Shown here piece by piece: positions 1 to 8,629 of a stretch of 64,000 nt of DNA (positions are counted from its first letter, which is position 1; the number at the start of each line of letters is the position of its first letter). The notes under the pieces were generated by a model that had not been told where the DNA came from, did not search any database, and worked only from the letters and a program-made list of their open reading frames with translations. Origin of the DNA: Chrysogorgia sp. JL179-B06 (lineage: Eukaryota > Cnidaria > Anthozoa > Scleralcyonacea > Chrysogorgiidae). Position numbers and translations under genes: made by a program. The stretch spans positions 1,565,001 to 1,629,000 of the forward strand of contig JAYKKM010000263.1 in NCBI GenBank assembly GCA_035772405.1, in the 5' to 3' direction.

Positions 1-233
1 ATTTCGAAATGAAATTAGAGTGGGATTAAATACCCCTGCAAGATTATTACACAGCATTTAATTATCAACATTTGTAAGGGGATGTACAAAAAAAATGAAG
101 AACACAAAACCCATTACAACAAAGAATAGAATAAAAAAACCAAAAATAAAAAACCCAGTTATTAACAAAATACCACTAAATCGTGAACATTATTCTTGTA
201 TTTCCACCGTTTTCAGTTTACGCATAAAAAAAA
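1..233. other. Upstream sequence without a recognised gene
   Basis: AT-rich sequence with no open frame that I can support. It ends in a run of A directly before the ATG at 234, a start context shared by other genes of this element. Confidence 0.4.
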
Positions 234-792
234 ATGAATGAAGAAAAAAATGATGAATTAAATAAAGAAGAGGAAAAAAAAGACGAGAAAAATGATAATT
301 CAAGAGATGATGGTGATGAAGAGGAGGATGATAGTGAAAATGATAGCGATGTTGTTAGCGATGATGTTAGTGATGAAATGGATAGTGAAAGTTCCGTTAC
401 TTCTTCTTCATCAAGTTGCGAAGATGATTTAAAATTTTTAGAAACATTAGTTCAATTAAATAAAATAAAGAAAAAAGCTTTTGAAAAAAAAAAAAGGATT
501 TTTTACCCTCGTTAAAAAATATCTTAAAGCAGATATTGATAAAAAAAATACGTTGTTAGATTCTCAATTAATTAATAAATTACAATACATTGCTAAAAAT
601 ATTTTAAATAAAAAAATTTCTATCCAACTTTCCAGTGATAATAAATATATTTTGAATAAGTTTTCAAAGAACAAAATAAAAGAAAAAGATTTAAAAATAT
701 TATTATCTGAGGATTTTCGTATAATCAACATATATCAAAAAGCATACAAATTACTTAACCAACAAATAAAAAAAAATGACCGAAGTAAATAA
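234..792 (+). CDS. Acidic low-complexity protein, frame changes at a 12-A run
   Basis: The first frame (234-515) starts at an ATG preceded by a run of A. It encodes a Glu/Asp/Asn/Ser-rich acidic segment and then a Lys-rich helix. The second frame (481-792, offset by one base) has no ATG and encodes a Lys/Asn-rich basic continuation. The overlap falls on twelve consecutive A (484-495), so one gene interrupted by a homopolymer length change, or one using slippage, is the simplest reading. The function is unknown. The next gene starts at 776, inside its end, as in compact viral genomes. Confidence 0.5.
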
Positions 793-1453
793 AATGCAAT
801 TAATTAATCCGAGTAAATTAAATGAAATTTTAGATTTAATCAAAACTGATCATGAAAACGAAAAATTATTGCAGGGAATTAACAACAAAAATAATTTCGA
901 ACTTATTGAAAGTAAAAATAAAATGAAAGACGAAATGAAAAAAGTTAATAATGATCAACGTGTCGCAGAGAGTATGGTTAGTTTTTTAAAAAGACAACAA
1001 AATATGAAAAGAAAAAGTAATGAACTTGAAAATGAGGTGACCAATGATGAATCACCCGAGGTAAGGAAAACACCGACTGTGACAAGTGGTCAACAAATAA
1101 AAGAATTTCTTGAAAGGAAAAAAATTAAAATTGGGGGTACAGATATAATAAAAATAAACGGTGTTGCAATAAACCATCATGATTTATTATACGATTTAAC
1201 GCATAATGTCAGCAAACAAAACATGTTCAATCTTACACAACAAAAGCAGGCGGCTGCTTTAAAAGAATTGAAAAAATTACATATGCCCGCCCATTATATA
1301 CGAAATATAAAATTACGACAACGTTATATAAATTTGGGAAAACCGGGTCTTGCGAGTCACGAAGAACCCTCTACATCACTCACCACCCACATTCCTATAC
1401 CCTCAACGCAGCCCTATACAACACAAAGAAAATGGCGACGCAAAAAGCAATGA
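776..1453 (+). CDS. Uncharacterised Polinton-type protein with conserved C-terminal segment
   Basis: This 225-residue protein begins at an ATG after a run of A. The N-terminal half is charged and probably coiled (Lys, Glu, Asn). The segment around residues 110-185 looks folded: it holds DIIKINGVAINHHDLLYDL and then a Leu/Lys-rich helix. It is reminiscent of a short domain in uncharacterised Polinton and retroelement proteins in which a folded strand is followed by a DLLYDL-like helix; that resemblance is a memory-based impression. The C-terminus is Pro/Thr-rich and ends in a basic patch. It overlaps the protease gene by 22 bases, so the two are probably expressed together as late virion genes. 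Confidence 0.55.
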   Translation: MTEVNKMQLINPSKLNEILDLIKTDHENEKLLQGINNKNNFELIESKNKMKDEMKKVNNDQRVAESMVSFLKRQQNMKRKSNELENEVTNDESPEVRKTPTVTSGQQIKEFLERKKIKIGGTDIIKINGVAINHHDLLYDLTHNVSKQNMFNLTQQKQAAALKELKKLHMPAHYIRNIKLRQRYINLGKPGLASHEEPSTSLTTHIPIPSTQPYTTQRKWRRKKQ

Positions 1454-2049
1454 ATTTACATTGTTTTTTAACCCAATTTTTATTTACGAACGAGATTAAT
1501 AAAATTTCAAAAATAAATAAGTTTTTAAATAAATATTATTTGGGTACATTTCCTGCAAATATTTTTCCTAAAAAAATTTATTATCCCTCGTGTTGGATTT
1601 GGAATACGGATGAAGCAGATCAAAACGGTCAACATTGGATTGCTATATGGGTGGATAAAGAAAAACATATGAATTTTTTTGATAGTTTTGCAAAAGATGT
1701 CTCGTTTTATAAACGTGAATATTGGTATGATTATAGTGTAAAAAAAGGACTAACATTTCAATATATTCAAAGTAAACAATTACAATCCAAAAATACAGCC
1801 GTGTGTGGAAATTGGAGTTTATTATATTTATACAATCAATGTCGTAATGAATTCGAAAATAATAATAAACAAAAAATATTTAAAAATGAACGTATTAAAT
1901 TAAAAAACGATATTAAATTTAAAAAAAAAATAGAAACAATTTTAGGTCGTGTACTCGTAGGAATATATATAATAAAAAATGTAAAAAAAATTGTAAGAGT
2001 AATAACAATCAGTCATGTTGTAGTTTTAATAATGCCAATTTTTAATTAA
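1432..2049 (+). CDS. PRO: Adenovirus-type (adenain-like) cysteine protease
   Basis: Predicted maturation protease of 205 residues, which would cleave capsid and core precursors during virion assembly. The catalytic triad can be read directly: His68 in GQHWIAIW, an acidic residue at Asp84 in NFFDSF, and Cys125 in AVCGNWSLL, with a Gln-rich stretch (Gln116/118) just before it where adenain has its oxyanion-hole Gln. Order and spacing match the adenain/C5 and related C48 families of Polintons, adenoviruses and virophages. The last 40 residues are Ile/Val/Lys-rich and unlike the family; another frame there is Cys/Asn-rich, so the C-terminus may be altered. Small core proteins with GG sites at 2,162-2,386 and 8,323-8,607 are likely substrates. 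Confidence 0.85.
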   Translation: MATQKAMNLHCFLTQFLFTNEINKISKINKFLNKYYLGTFPANIFPKKIYYPSCWIWNTDEADQNGQHWIAIWVDKEKHMNFFDSFAKDVSFYKREYWYDYSVKKGLTFQYIQSKQLQSKNTAVCGNWSLLYLYNQCRNEFENNNKQKIFKNERIKLKNDIKFKKKIETILGRVLVGIYIIKNVKKIVRVITISHVVVLIMPIFN

Positions 2050-2161
2050 ACAAAAAAATTAACTTATTTACACTGTTTATATTTTTTCTAAGGGTAACAT
2101 TCCATCCATATCTTTTTCTTATAATGTTTTTTAAAAATATAGTTGACATGCTTTTATATTT

Positions 2162-2386
2162 TTACCCTCCTAGGGAATGTCGCATCGCTTGACCAAACAT
2201 ACCCGTACCAAGACCAAAAATCCCCCCTTTTTGTTTTCTTTTTCTTTTTCTTTTTCGAATGCCAAATCCCAATTGATTTCCTACTAACGATCCCAAAGGT
2301 CCAAAAATATCTAGAGCACTACCCCCTTTTTGTTTCTTTTTTCTAAGGATAATTCTCCTGCTTCTTCTATATCTTCTTCTTGCCAT
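2162..2386 (-). CDS. Small basic core protein with GG processing sites
   Basis: A 74-residue protein with an Arg-rich N-terminus (MARRRYRRSRR), a Gly-rich hydrophobic middle, a second basic block (RKRKRKRKQKGG) and a Gly-rich end. Its size, charge pattern and KGG motifs resemble adenovirus pX/mu and pVII-type core peptides, which bind genomic DNA and are trimmed by adenain at GG-containing sites. The element encodes such a protease. It lies convergent to the protease gene and directly downstream of the ATPase, polymerase block on the minus strand. The core-protein role is inferred from composition and context. Confidence 0.6.
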   Translation of the reverse strand: MARRRYRRSRRIILRKKKQKGGSALDIFGPLGSLVGNQLGFGIRKRKRKRKQKGGIFGLGTGMFGQAMRHSLGG

Positions 2387-2510
2387 GATTTTTTAAAAAA
2401 AAAAATGCATACACAATATACACACCCCATACTATATATACTTTTTAAAAAAATTTCAACAACTCTTTTATTTTTTTTAACAAACATTTATTTTTTCTTT
2501 TTACATTTAT

Positions 2511-3188
2511 TTACAAATCATAGATTATCGTTGATTCATGTGGAAATACATTGGTTCTAATTCTACAATTTTCATACCCTTTTCTACAATTATCAAATAC
2601 CAAATAACCATAGGGTTTCTCATTAATTTCACTTAATAATTTATTAAATCTATTTCTATTAATTTTTTTATTATCACATATCGTATACATATTATTATAA
2701 TCGCTTAAATTTTTAAACATAACATAATATTGACTATTGACACGTAAATTTCGCAATTTACCATTACCATATGTTAAATTTTGACATGTAAAAATAACAC
2801 TAACATTACGATGATGGACATCTTGAGTTGCAATATTATCTATTCTTTCAAGATTTTCCTTTGATGATGTTGCAACTAACATGAGATCATCTAATATTAT
2901 TAACGTATTTTCACGGGTATTCGTTTGTATATCGGTAATGCGGGGAATACCCTTTTGACAATCGATAAATTCAACACTAATATCTGTTTTTTCCGCAAGA
3001 ACTTTTTCCATTTCAGCGTACAGAGGTTGATAAATTGAATATAAATAAACAATTTTAACAATTGCTGGTGTAATCATGATGTTAATATTTTTCAATAATT
3101 GTAATATCCAATATGTTTTCCCACTTTGACTAGGACCGCATAACGTTAACATAAAAGGGTGTTGAAATGGTAATGAAACATTGTTCAT
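2511..3188 (-). CDS. ATP: A32/FtsK-HerA-like DNA packaging ATPase
   Basis: A 225-residue P-loop ATPase, predicted to pump the genome into capsids. Walker A is GPSQSGKT at residues 18-25 and Walker B is the hydrophobic strand ending in LDD at about residues 96-101. The rest follows the layout of the poxvirus A32/Polinton packaging ATPases, with a Gln in a conserved strand-end position (FTCQNL). The ATG at 3,188 is two bases from the polymerase stop, so the ATPase follows the polymerase on the same strand with no promoter-sized gap. Confidence 0.85.
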   Translation of the reverse strand: MNNVSLPFQHPFMLTLCGPSQSGKTYWILQLLKNINIMITPAIVKIVYLYSIYQPLYAEMEKVLAEKTDISVEFIDCQKGIPRITDIQTNTRENTLIILDDLMLVATSSKENLERIDNIATQDVHHRNVSVIFTCQNLTYGNGKLRNLRVNSQYYVMFKNLSDYNNMYTICDNKKINRNRFNKLLSEINEKPYGYLVFDNCRKGYENCRIRTNVFPHESTIIYDL

Positions 3189-3189
3189 T

Positions 3190-4977
3190 TCAGTTATCTA
3201 AAAATCCAAACGGAATCGTATTAAAATTATTTTTAACAACACGTTTATTAAATGTAAATGAAAATTTTTTTATTTCATCCTCAATAAAAATATGATTCAG
3301 TTTATCTTTACATATTTTATTGTGATATTTAATTTCGATGATCTGATCTTGATTTTTAACACATTGTGTCAAGGATAAAAAATTCAATTTTTCTTTTATT
3401 GTTTCATTTTTTAAAGTAAAACCTTTCACATGAATACATTCCTGATTTAAATTAGTTATATACGCGTAACATTTTGGACCCGTTGAACAAAAATTTGTTA
3501 TCCATTCATTTTCATTTAATTCATTCGTTAAATCTCCTAAATATTTTCCCGTTTTAACATCAGTATAATTATTTTCATCAGATATATAAATAACAGAATC
3601 TGTATCAAAATATAAAACGCGATCGTCTAATTTAACGAGTAACTCGTATAATTTCAAACGTGCATATGCAGTAACAAAACATGCAATGATTACATTTCCC
3701 GTTTTTAGAGGGGTTGCTGCATCATCAATTTTTTCATACGTACAACGTAATAATGTTTCGTTTATAAATTCCATCGATGTTAATTTTTTACTTTTATCAT
3801 TGGCAATATTTAATAATTCTTCATAATCGTTTAAAAAACACACTTGTGTATTATTTTCGTTTTGAGCAAATTTTCCCCATAACGAATTTAAAAATGTTTT
3901 TGCAATAGTTCTTAATCCGGGATTTTTCTCTATTTTGTCTTTATCTAAAAAAACATTTTCATTTTTTAAATAATCATTACAATACTGTTTAATTTTATCA
4001 TCATTTTTACTTCCATCTGCGTTCAAACAATCCGTAGGAATTCCTGAAGATTCTTGTTTGATTTTTAAAAATTGATTTACGCATTGTGAAAAGATTTTTT
4101 CTTTGCATTCAAAATGATATATTTCGTAAAGAGCAATTATTTTATATCCCTTATCTATAGCAACATTAATCTCAACACTAGTCCAAGTACCCGTCAAGTA
4201 TCGATCGCTTTCATTATGTTCACATTTATTACATTTATCCACAGCACATTTATAACATAATGGAAATAATAATTTCCCATCTATTCTAACAGGTAAAACA
4301 GGAAAGTAAATATTTCGAGGAGGTGAAATACAACATTTTACTAAACCAAATATGTCCTTGATTTTTATTTTATTACAATCCTCGCCCAGTAAAATAGTAG
4401 GATGACCCACAGGAAAATCATAATTTTTTTGTACATCAGGGTATAGCGATGTAAAATCTACGTAACTTATTCGTTCGTTGGGTTTTGTTTCTTTAAATAA
4501 ACATACGGGGGAAGTTCGCCCCCCATATAATGCGTCACGTGGTGTTAAAGGAGTAAACGGATAAAATTTTCTTTTCTTTTCAATTAATTGTTTCTGTGTA
4601 TATTTTTTTTCTTCTAAATAATCACATTCCCACATCTCGATTAATTTGTAACCGGCATTTTTTATTGTCCAAGAAAAACGTTGCGTATTTGCATATAAAT
4701 TACTAAATTTTTCGTTTGTAAGAACGTTTAATGCATAGGGATCGAAACATTTGGGACATCCGTGATAAAAACAACCATGAAATTGATATATCGTATCAAT
4801 ATAAAAACCATCGACAAAACGTCCTAGAATGTTTTTCTCCCCATTTTGTGAACAGATATATTCTAAATTTCCTCCTATTTCTCGATTAATTTCATCTAAC
4901 CAATCAATAGCAATTAAACTCTGTTTTACACCCCCCCTATACCCCGAAGCAGGAATAATTCCTACACAATTTTTTTT
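3190..4977 (-). CDS. POLB: Protein-primed DNA polymerase B, C-terminal (polymerase) part
   Basis: C-terminal portion of a protein-primed family B DNA polymerase, which would replicate the linear viral genome. Motif A is DFTSLYP (near 4,450), motif B is the FLNSLWGKFAQ helix (near 3,885), and motif C is FDTDSVIY (near 3,600). The first ATG is at 4,635, but the frame is open and polymerase-like up to 4,977, including a FHGCFYHGCPKCF cysteine-histidine motif typical of Polinton polymerases. It is in the same frame as the N-terminal part and is separated from it only by the stop codon at 4,978-4,980. The stop at 3,190-3,192 lies just before the ATPase start. Confidence 0.85.
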   Translation of the reverse strand, partial: KKNCVGIIPASGYRGGVKQSLIAIDWLDEINREIGGNLEYICSQNGEKNILGRFVDGFYIDTIYQFHGCFYHGCPKCFDPYALNVLTNEKFSNLYANTQRFSWTIKNAGYKLIEMWECDYLEEKKYTQKQLIEKKRKFYPFTPLTPRDALYGGRTSPVCLFKETKPNERISYVDFTSLYPDVQKNYDFPVGHPTILLGEDCNKIKIKDIFGLVKCCISPPRNIYFPVLPVRIDGKLLFPLCYKCAVDKCNKCEHNESDRYLTGTWTSVEINVAIDKGYKIIALYEIYHFECKEKIFSQCVNQFLKIKQESSGIPTDCLNADGSKNDDKIKQYCNDYLKNENVFLDKDKIEKNPGLRTIAKTFLNSLWGKFAQNENNTQVCFLNDYEELLNIANDKSKKLTSMEFINETLLRCTYEKIDDAATPLKTGNVIIACFVTAYARLKLYELLVKLDDRVLYFDTDSVIYISDENNYTDVKTGKYLGDLTNELNENEWITNFCSTGPKCYAYITNLNQECIHVKGFTLKNETIKEKLNFLSLTQCVKNQDQIIEIKYHNKICKDKLNHIFIEDEIKKFSFTFNKRVVKNNFNTIPFGFLDN

Positions 4978-7242
4978 TTAAAAATTAAGTCTATACACTT
5001 TCAAAGCTAAACTAGCAATCGTAATACAATTTTTTGCATAAAAGGGGGTGATATGACCTATGATCCCTATCATTGTAGAAAATTTAACACATCCTTTTCT
5101 TAAAATATCTACATCACTACAACAATAATAATAAATCTCTTTACGAAATATATATTTCTCTTTCTTTTTTTCTAAATACCATTTTTCAAATTCATTAAGT
5201 GTTGCTGTATTCATATGTTTCGTATCAAAAAATTTCCGATCTACAATGTCACCCTCATAAGTTAAATCGTAAAATTCATAAGGATGAAATCCCTTACATT
5301 CCCCTTGAAGATCCATTGCTTTTGGAATATCGGCTAATTTCATACTAAAAAACAAATAACTATCGAGGATTCTAATATTTTGTTCTTTAATTATTAAACT
5401 CATTATTTTAGTACCGTTCATTATAGTATTCGGCATTATCTGTTTTATTTCTAAAAGATATTTTAAAATAAAAATAGTATCAAATCTACCCCCGTTATGA
5501 GCTATCCAAACGGAATTTGTTTGTTCAAACATAAATTCACATAAAGTTTCAATAACATTGTTATCAAAAATAAATTGTCTATTCCCACAACAACTAACTT
5601 TTTCAATAGTATTATCGATAATTTCTTGATCCTTTTTTTCAAATATTTTTGTTTTTTTAAATTCAATATGTTGACATTTTTTACATACCTTTTGGACGAT
5701 ACAATAAAACGGTACGAGCAATTTAGTTTCGGTTACTTTTGTTTCAAAATCAAAAAAAAATAAAGTGGGTTCACTTTCTTTCCCCTTGTTATATTCAAGT
5801 GAAAGGGGTTTCACGTAACAAAAATGAGGTTGTTTCATGTATTTATCACAATGAAAACAAAATCGTTTGCTACAATCATGTTTAACTGTTTTATTAGAAA
5901 AAATGAAAAAGAATCGAGGACAAATTTTGTTACAGGTTTTACAATAAAAAAAATATTGACACGGTGTTAAACGATCATAATTACTATGAGAAGGTTTAAA
6001 AATTTTATTTGTTAAATGATTTGTAAAACAATTTTCATCATAAAAAATTATATCACAACTGCTACAAATAAGTTTATTATTTTTATCTTTACACTTATTC
6101 GGATATTTATAACATCGTAAACAAGTTAAGTTATTTGTAGTACATAGGTGATTATCGACGTATTCATGACGTGTAAAATAACTCATACATTTAACACAAA
6201 AAGAACTGGTACTGAGTTTAGAAAATTCCTTTATGCTTAAGACTACATCGTAATGATTATTATTTAACCATAAACATACAATTTCATTAGTCAATTTAAT
6301 AAGATTACCTGCACTATCAGTTCGTGAATCATAAATTATATTATCGGAATGAGTGTCAGCATACACTAACAAATCAACACCCTGTTTTTTTAAATAATTA
6401 TTATATACAAAATTAAACTGTGTAGCATCAACATTACCCTCGGGTATCCCACATTCCCGATATACATTTCGAATTTCTTCACACGTAAATAAATCATCCA
6501 CAGGTTTATTGGGTTTTCTTTTCATTATAAAATATTTATAGTCTTGTTTTAAAAATGATAAACCCACTAATATTGCTAAAGCAAAACAGCAATCTTTCAC
6601 TGTACGAAATAATATATGGCTAAGAATATAAAATACACCCGTGCGAAATTTACGGCCATATTTTTTTACATTACTTTTCACACCACCTTTATCTGTAGCA
6701 TTTCCCTTATTCAAACTATTGTAAATACTTTTTTTCCTTAATACACTATTTTTTTTTTTATTTGTACTTATTCCTGCGGGAAAAGTTTGAACAATTACTT
6801 TACTATTCCAACCATTAGCTATTATTTCTTTATTACTCTGGATAAATTTTTCCATAATATTTAAGAAATATTTAACGTCAAAGTCTTTCACGGGTAAAAC
6901 GGCTGTAGAGAAAAAACTTTTTGGCGCATTACTAAAGATAAATCTAACATAATCATCATCACTTTTTACATTTGCCCGTGCAATGTTAATTAAATAAGAA
7001 AAAACCAACGATAACGATTGAATAAAACTAATAAAATTAACCGTTTTTTCCCGTGAAACATCCAAAGAAAAATGTTGTTCAGTGACTTTAAATTTTTCTC
7101 TACTAATAGTTTCTATATGATTAACAGAAAAATAATCGTCTATTTTTTCATTTTTCTTACTTTCTTTTTTCTTATTAAATAAACTTACAATTTTATCTAT
7201 ATCTTTTTGACTATATTTTAATTTTTTCTGATCATCATTCAT
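4978..7242 (-). CDS. POLB: Protein-primed DNA polymerase B, N-terminal (exonuclease) part, ends at in-frame stop
   Basis: A 754-residue N-terminal part from an ATG at 7,242. Residues 1-340 are a poorly conserved region with a short hydrophobic segment. Residues 340-470 hold many Cys/His pairs, probably zinc-binding. The 3'-5' exonuclease follows: Exo I FFFDFET (about residue 500), Exo II AHNGGRFDT (about 580) and Exo III YCCSDVDIL (about 710). The frame then meets TAA at 4,978-4,980 and continues open in the same frame into the polymerase motifs. A single nonsense change in an otherwise full-length gene of about 1,350 codons is the simplest explanation; stop readthrough is the alternative. 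Confidence 0.85.
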   Translation of the reverse strand: MNDDQKKLKYSQKDIDKIVSLFNKKKESKKNEKIDDYFSVNHIETISREKFKVTEQHFSLDVSREKTVNFISFIQSLSLVFSYLINIARANVKSDDDYVRFIFSNAPKSFFSTAVLPVKDFDVKYFLNIMEKFIQSNKEIIANGWNSKVIVQTFPAGISTNKKKNSVLRKKSIYNSLNKGNATDKGGVKSNVKKYGRKFRTGVFYILSHILFRTVKDCCFALAILVGLSFLKQDYKYFIMKRKPNKPVDDLFTCEEIRNVYRECGIPEGNVDATQFNFVYNNYLKKQGVDLLVYADTHSDNIIYDSRTDSAGNLIKLTNEIVCLWLNNNHYDVVLSIKEFSKLSTSSFCVKCMSYFTRHEYVDNHLCTTNNLTCLRCYKYPNKCKDKNNKLICSSCDIIFYDENCFTNHLTNKIFKPSHSNYDRLTPCQYFFYCKTCNKICPRFFFIFSNKTVKHDCSKRFCFHCDKYMKQPHFCYVKPLSLEYNKGKESEPTLFFFDFETKVTETKLLVPFYCIVQKVCKKCQHIEFKKTKIFEKKDQEIIDNTIEKVSCCGNRQFIFDNNVIETLCEFMFEQTNSVWIAHNGGRFDTIFILKYLLEIKQIMPNTIMNGTKIMSLIIKEQNIRILDSYLFFSMKLADIPKAMDLQGECKGFHPYEFYDLTYEGDIVDRKFFDTKHMNTATLNEFEKWYLEKKKEKYIFRKEIYYYCCSDVDILRKGCVKFSTMIGIIGHITPFYAKNCITIASLALKVYRLNF

Positions 7243-7405
7243 CTTCTTTTTTTTTTCTAAAACAAGAAAAACATGCCGTTTTATTTTTATTTATGTTTTC
7301 GTCTTCACCATCAACACGATCAATAGTAACATCGTATGAATCCTGTATATTAATACATGTCAACGTAAGTATAGGAGGGATTTTTTTTGAGAATAAAGAA
7401 CCCAT
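7235..7405 (-). CDS. 56-residue protein with N-myristoylation signal
   Basis: A short minus-strand frame runs from an ATG at 7,405 to TGA at 7,235-7,237 and overlaps the polymerase start by 8 bases. The protein begins MGSLFSKK, which fits the N-myristoylation pattern (Gly2, Ser6, basic residues after). Near the end is CFSCFRKKK, a possible palmitoylated and basic membrane-binding patch. Between them is an acidic segment. A role at a membrane, for example in budding or envelope binding, is inference from these signals. The leader is TTAA directly before the ATG, like other AT-rich leaders in the element. Confidence 0.5.
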   Translation of the reverse strand: MGSLFSKKIPPILTLTCINIQDSYDVTIDRVDGEDENINKNKTACFSCFRKKKEDE

Positions 7406-7447
7406 TTAAAAAAAAACTAAAACAAAAAAAAGAGAGTAAAAAAAAAT

Positions 7448-7762
7448 ATGAGTGAAATTGTGTATATTGAAATTTATTTACAATCATCTAACTCACCTTA
7501 TATCGGGTATGAAATTCAAGATAATGATCCTTCAATATTATTTACGCCGTATCTTTTAAGGGAATGTTTACTAAATTTTACAGAAGATAAAGAAAAGATA
7601 ATACCCATTTCATCAAAGATTTTAAAACAAAGAATAACAAAATTAAAAAAAGAAATATACAACTGTCCCGAAGATATTATCTATAAAGTTGAATGTATGG
7701 TAAATTTTATTCAGACACATGAAAAAAATAATGATTATTTAGGAATAAAAACTATATTTTAA
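7448..7762 (+). CDS. Uncharacterised 104-residue protein
   Basis: It begins at an ATG preceded by a run of A and stops six bases before the SET-domain gene, so it looks like the first gene of a short rightward cluster (7,448-8,607). The protein has no motif I recognise. It is mixed alpha/beta in character, with Ile/Glu/Lys-rich segments and a Cys at about residue 78. It is not a shadow of another gene, because the opposite strand has no open frame here. Confidence 0.55.
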   Translation: MSEIVYIEIYLQSSNSPYIGYEIQDNDPSILFTPYLLRECLLNFTEDKEKIIPISSKILKQRITKLKKEIYNCPEDIIYKVECMVNFIQTHEKNNDYLGIKTIF

Positions 7763-7768
7763 AACAAA

Positions 7769-8320
7769 ATGGTAAGAGTTAAGTTACCCCGAAAAAAAAG
7801 ACGCAATGATAAATCTCAAAGTATACGTCACGTTCTTCAATGTAGAAGTAAAACCTTAAAAAAAATAAGATGTCGTAAACGAACAGCAAAAACAAAAAAA
7901 TGTTGGATTCATTTAGCAAAACAAAATAACTTACGTATCAAGAAATCAACGATCCCCAATGCGGGTGAAGGATTATTTGCTTGGAAAAAACCTTTTAAAC
8001 CCGATCGTAATATTTCTTATTACACGGGTCAAAAAACAACACAGTCCAAATTGGATCGTAAATATGGTAAAAACACAAATGCTGTATATAGTATTTGTAA
8101 CGATGCAAACACGTGTATCGATGCTTATTTGACAACTCACGCTGCAGCACGTTATGCGAATAATGGGAAAACCGGTTCCATATATAAAAATAATTCCGAT
8201 TTTGTTTACGACCCCAATAATAAAAAAATGTATTTAGAAAGTATAAAACATATAAAAGCCCATGAAGAAATTTTTGCAGACTATGGTGATAACTATTGGG
8301 AGAGAAAACAACCTTCATAA
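7769..8320 (+). CDS. SET-domain protein lysine methyltransferase (vSET-like)
   Basis: A 183-residue protein. Residues 1-50 are very basic and contain a Cys/His zinc-binding-like motif of the form C-x(9)-C-x(10)-C-x(2)-H (CRSK, RCRKR, CWIH). Residues 54-180 fit a SET domain: NAGEGLFAWK at the start, a YYTG strand, AARYANN in place of the usual RxxNH cofactor loop, and HEEIFADYGDNYW at the end with the conserved Tyr. SET enzymes transfer methyl groups from S-adenosylmethionine to lysines, often on histones. The same element encodes a protein with a histone H3-like tail (13,137-14,252), a plausible target or partner. Its length is near that of minimal viral SET proteins. Confidence 0.8.
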   Translation: MVRVKLPRKKRRNDKSQSIRHVLQCRSKTLKKIRCRKRTAKTKKCWIHLAKQNNLRIKKSTIPNAGEGLFAWKKPFKPDRNISYYTGQKTTQSKLDRKYGKNTNAVYSICNDANTCIDAYLTTHAAARYANNGKTGSIYKNNSDFVYDPNNKKMYLESIKHIKAHEEIFADYGDNYWERKQPS

Positions 8321-8322
8321 CA

Positions 8323-8607
8323 ATGGTAGGAAGAATAAGAGAATTACGGGGTGGTGATTTTAAGGGGAAAAAAAGGCAACGTGGAGGTATTTTTAAAGGG
8401 AAAAAAAGGCAACGTGGAGGAAATAAAACAGTCAATAAATACGGCAAACTTTTTATAAACGATTTTAAAAAAGAGCTTAAAAAAAAAGCTAAAGTAGTAA
8501 AAATTATTGCAAAACTAGGAACGAAAAAAATCAAAAGACATTTTCAAAAAGGAGGACTTGTATATCATAAACCCAGAAACCATGTTGAAAAGTTTTTAAT
8601 GTATTAA
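8323..8607 (+). CDS. Basic core-like protein with duplicated GG segment
   Basis: It starts at the ATG at 8,323, three bases after the SET gene stop; the upstream in-frame TTG at 8,296 would overlap and is less likely. About 94 residues, strongly basic. Near the N-terminus a segment (FKGKKRQRGG) occurs twice in tandem, mirrored by a 36-base nucleotide repeat at about 8,360-8,420. The repeated GG sites and the positive charge suggest a DNA-binding core protein processed by the adenain-like protease. That role is inferred. The C-terminal third contains a further basic helix and one more GG. Confidence 0.55.
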   Translation: MVGRIRELRGGDFKGKKRQRGGIFKGKKRQRGGNKTVNKYGKLFINDFKKELKKKAKVVKIIAKLGTKKIKRHFQKGGLVYHKPRNHVEKFLMY

Positions 8608-8629
8608 TTTTCAAATAATAAATATACAT

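Noticed and set aside
7995..8534. 179-codon minus-strand frame opposite the SET and core genes
   Set aside because: Shadow of the plus-strand genes; it repeats their duplicated segment in reverse and has no domain.
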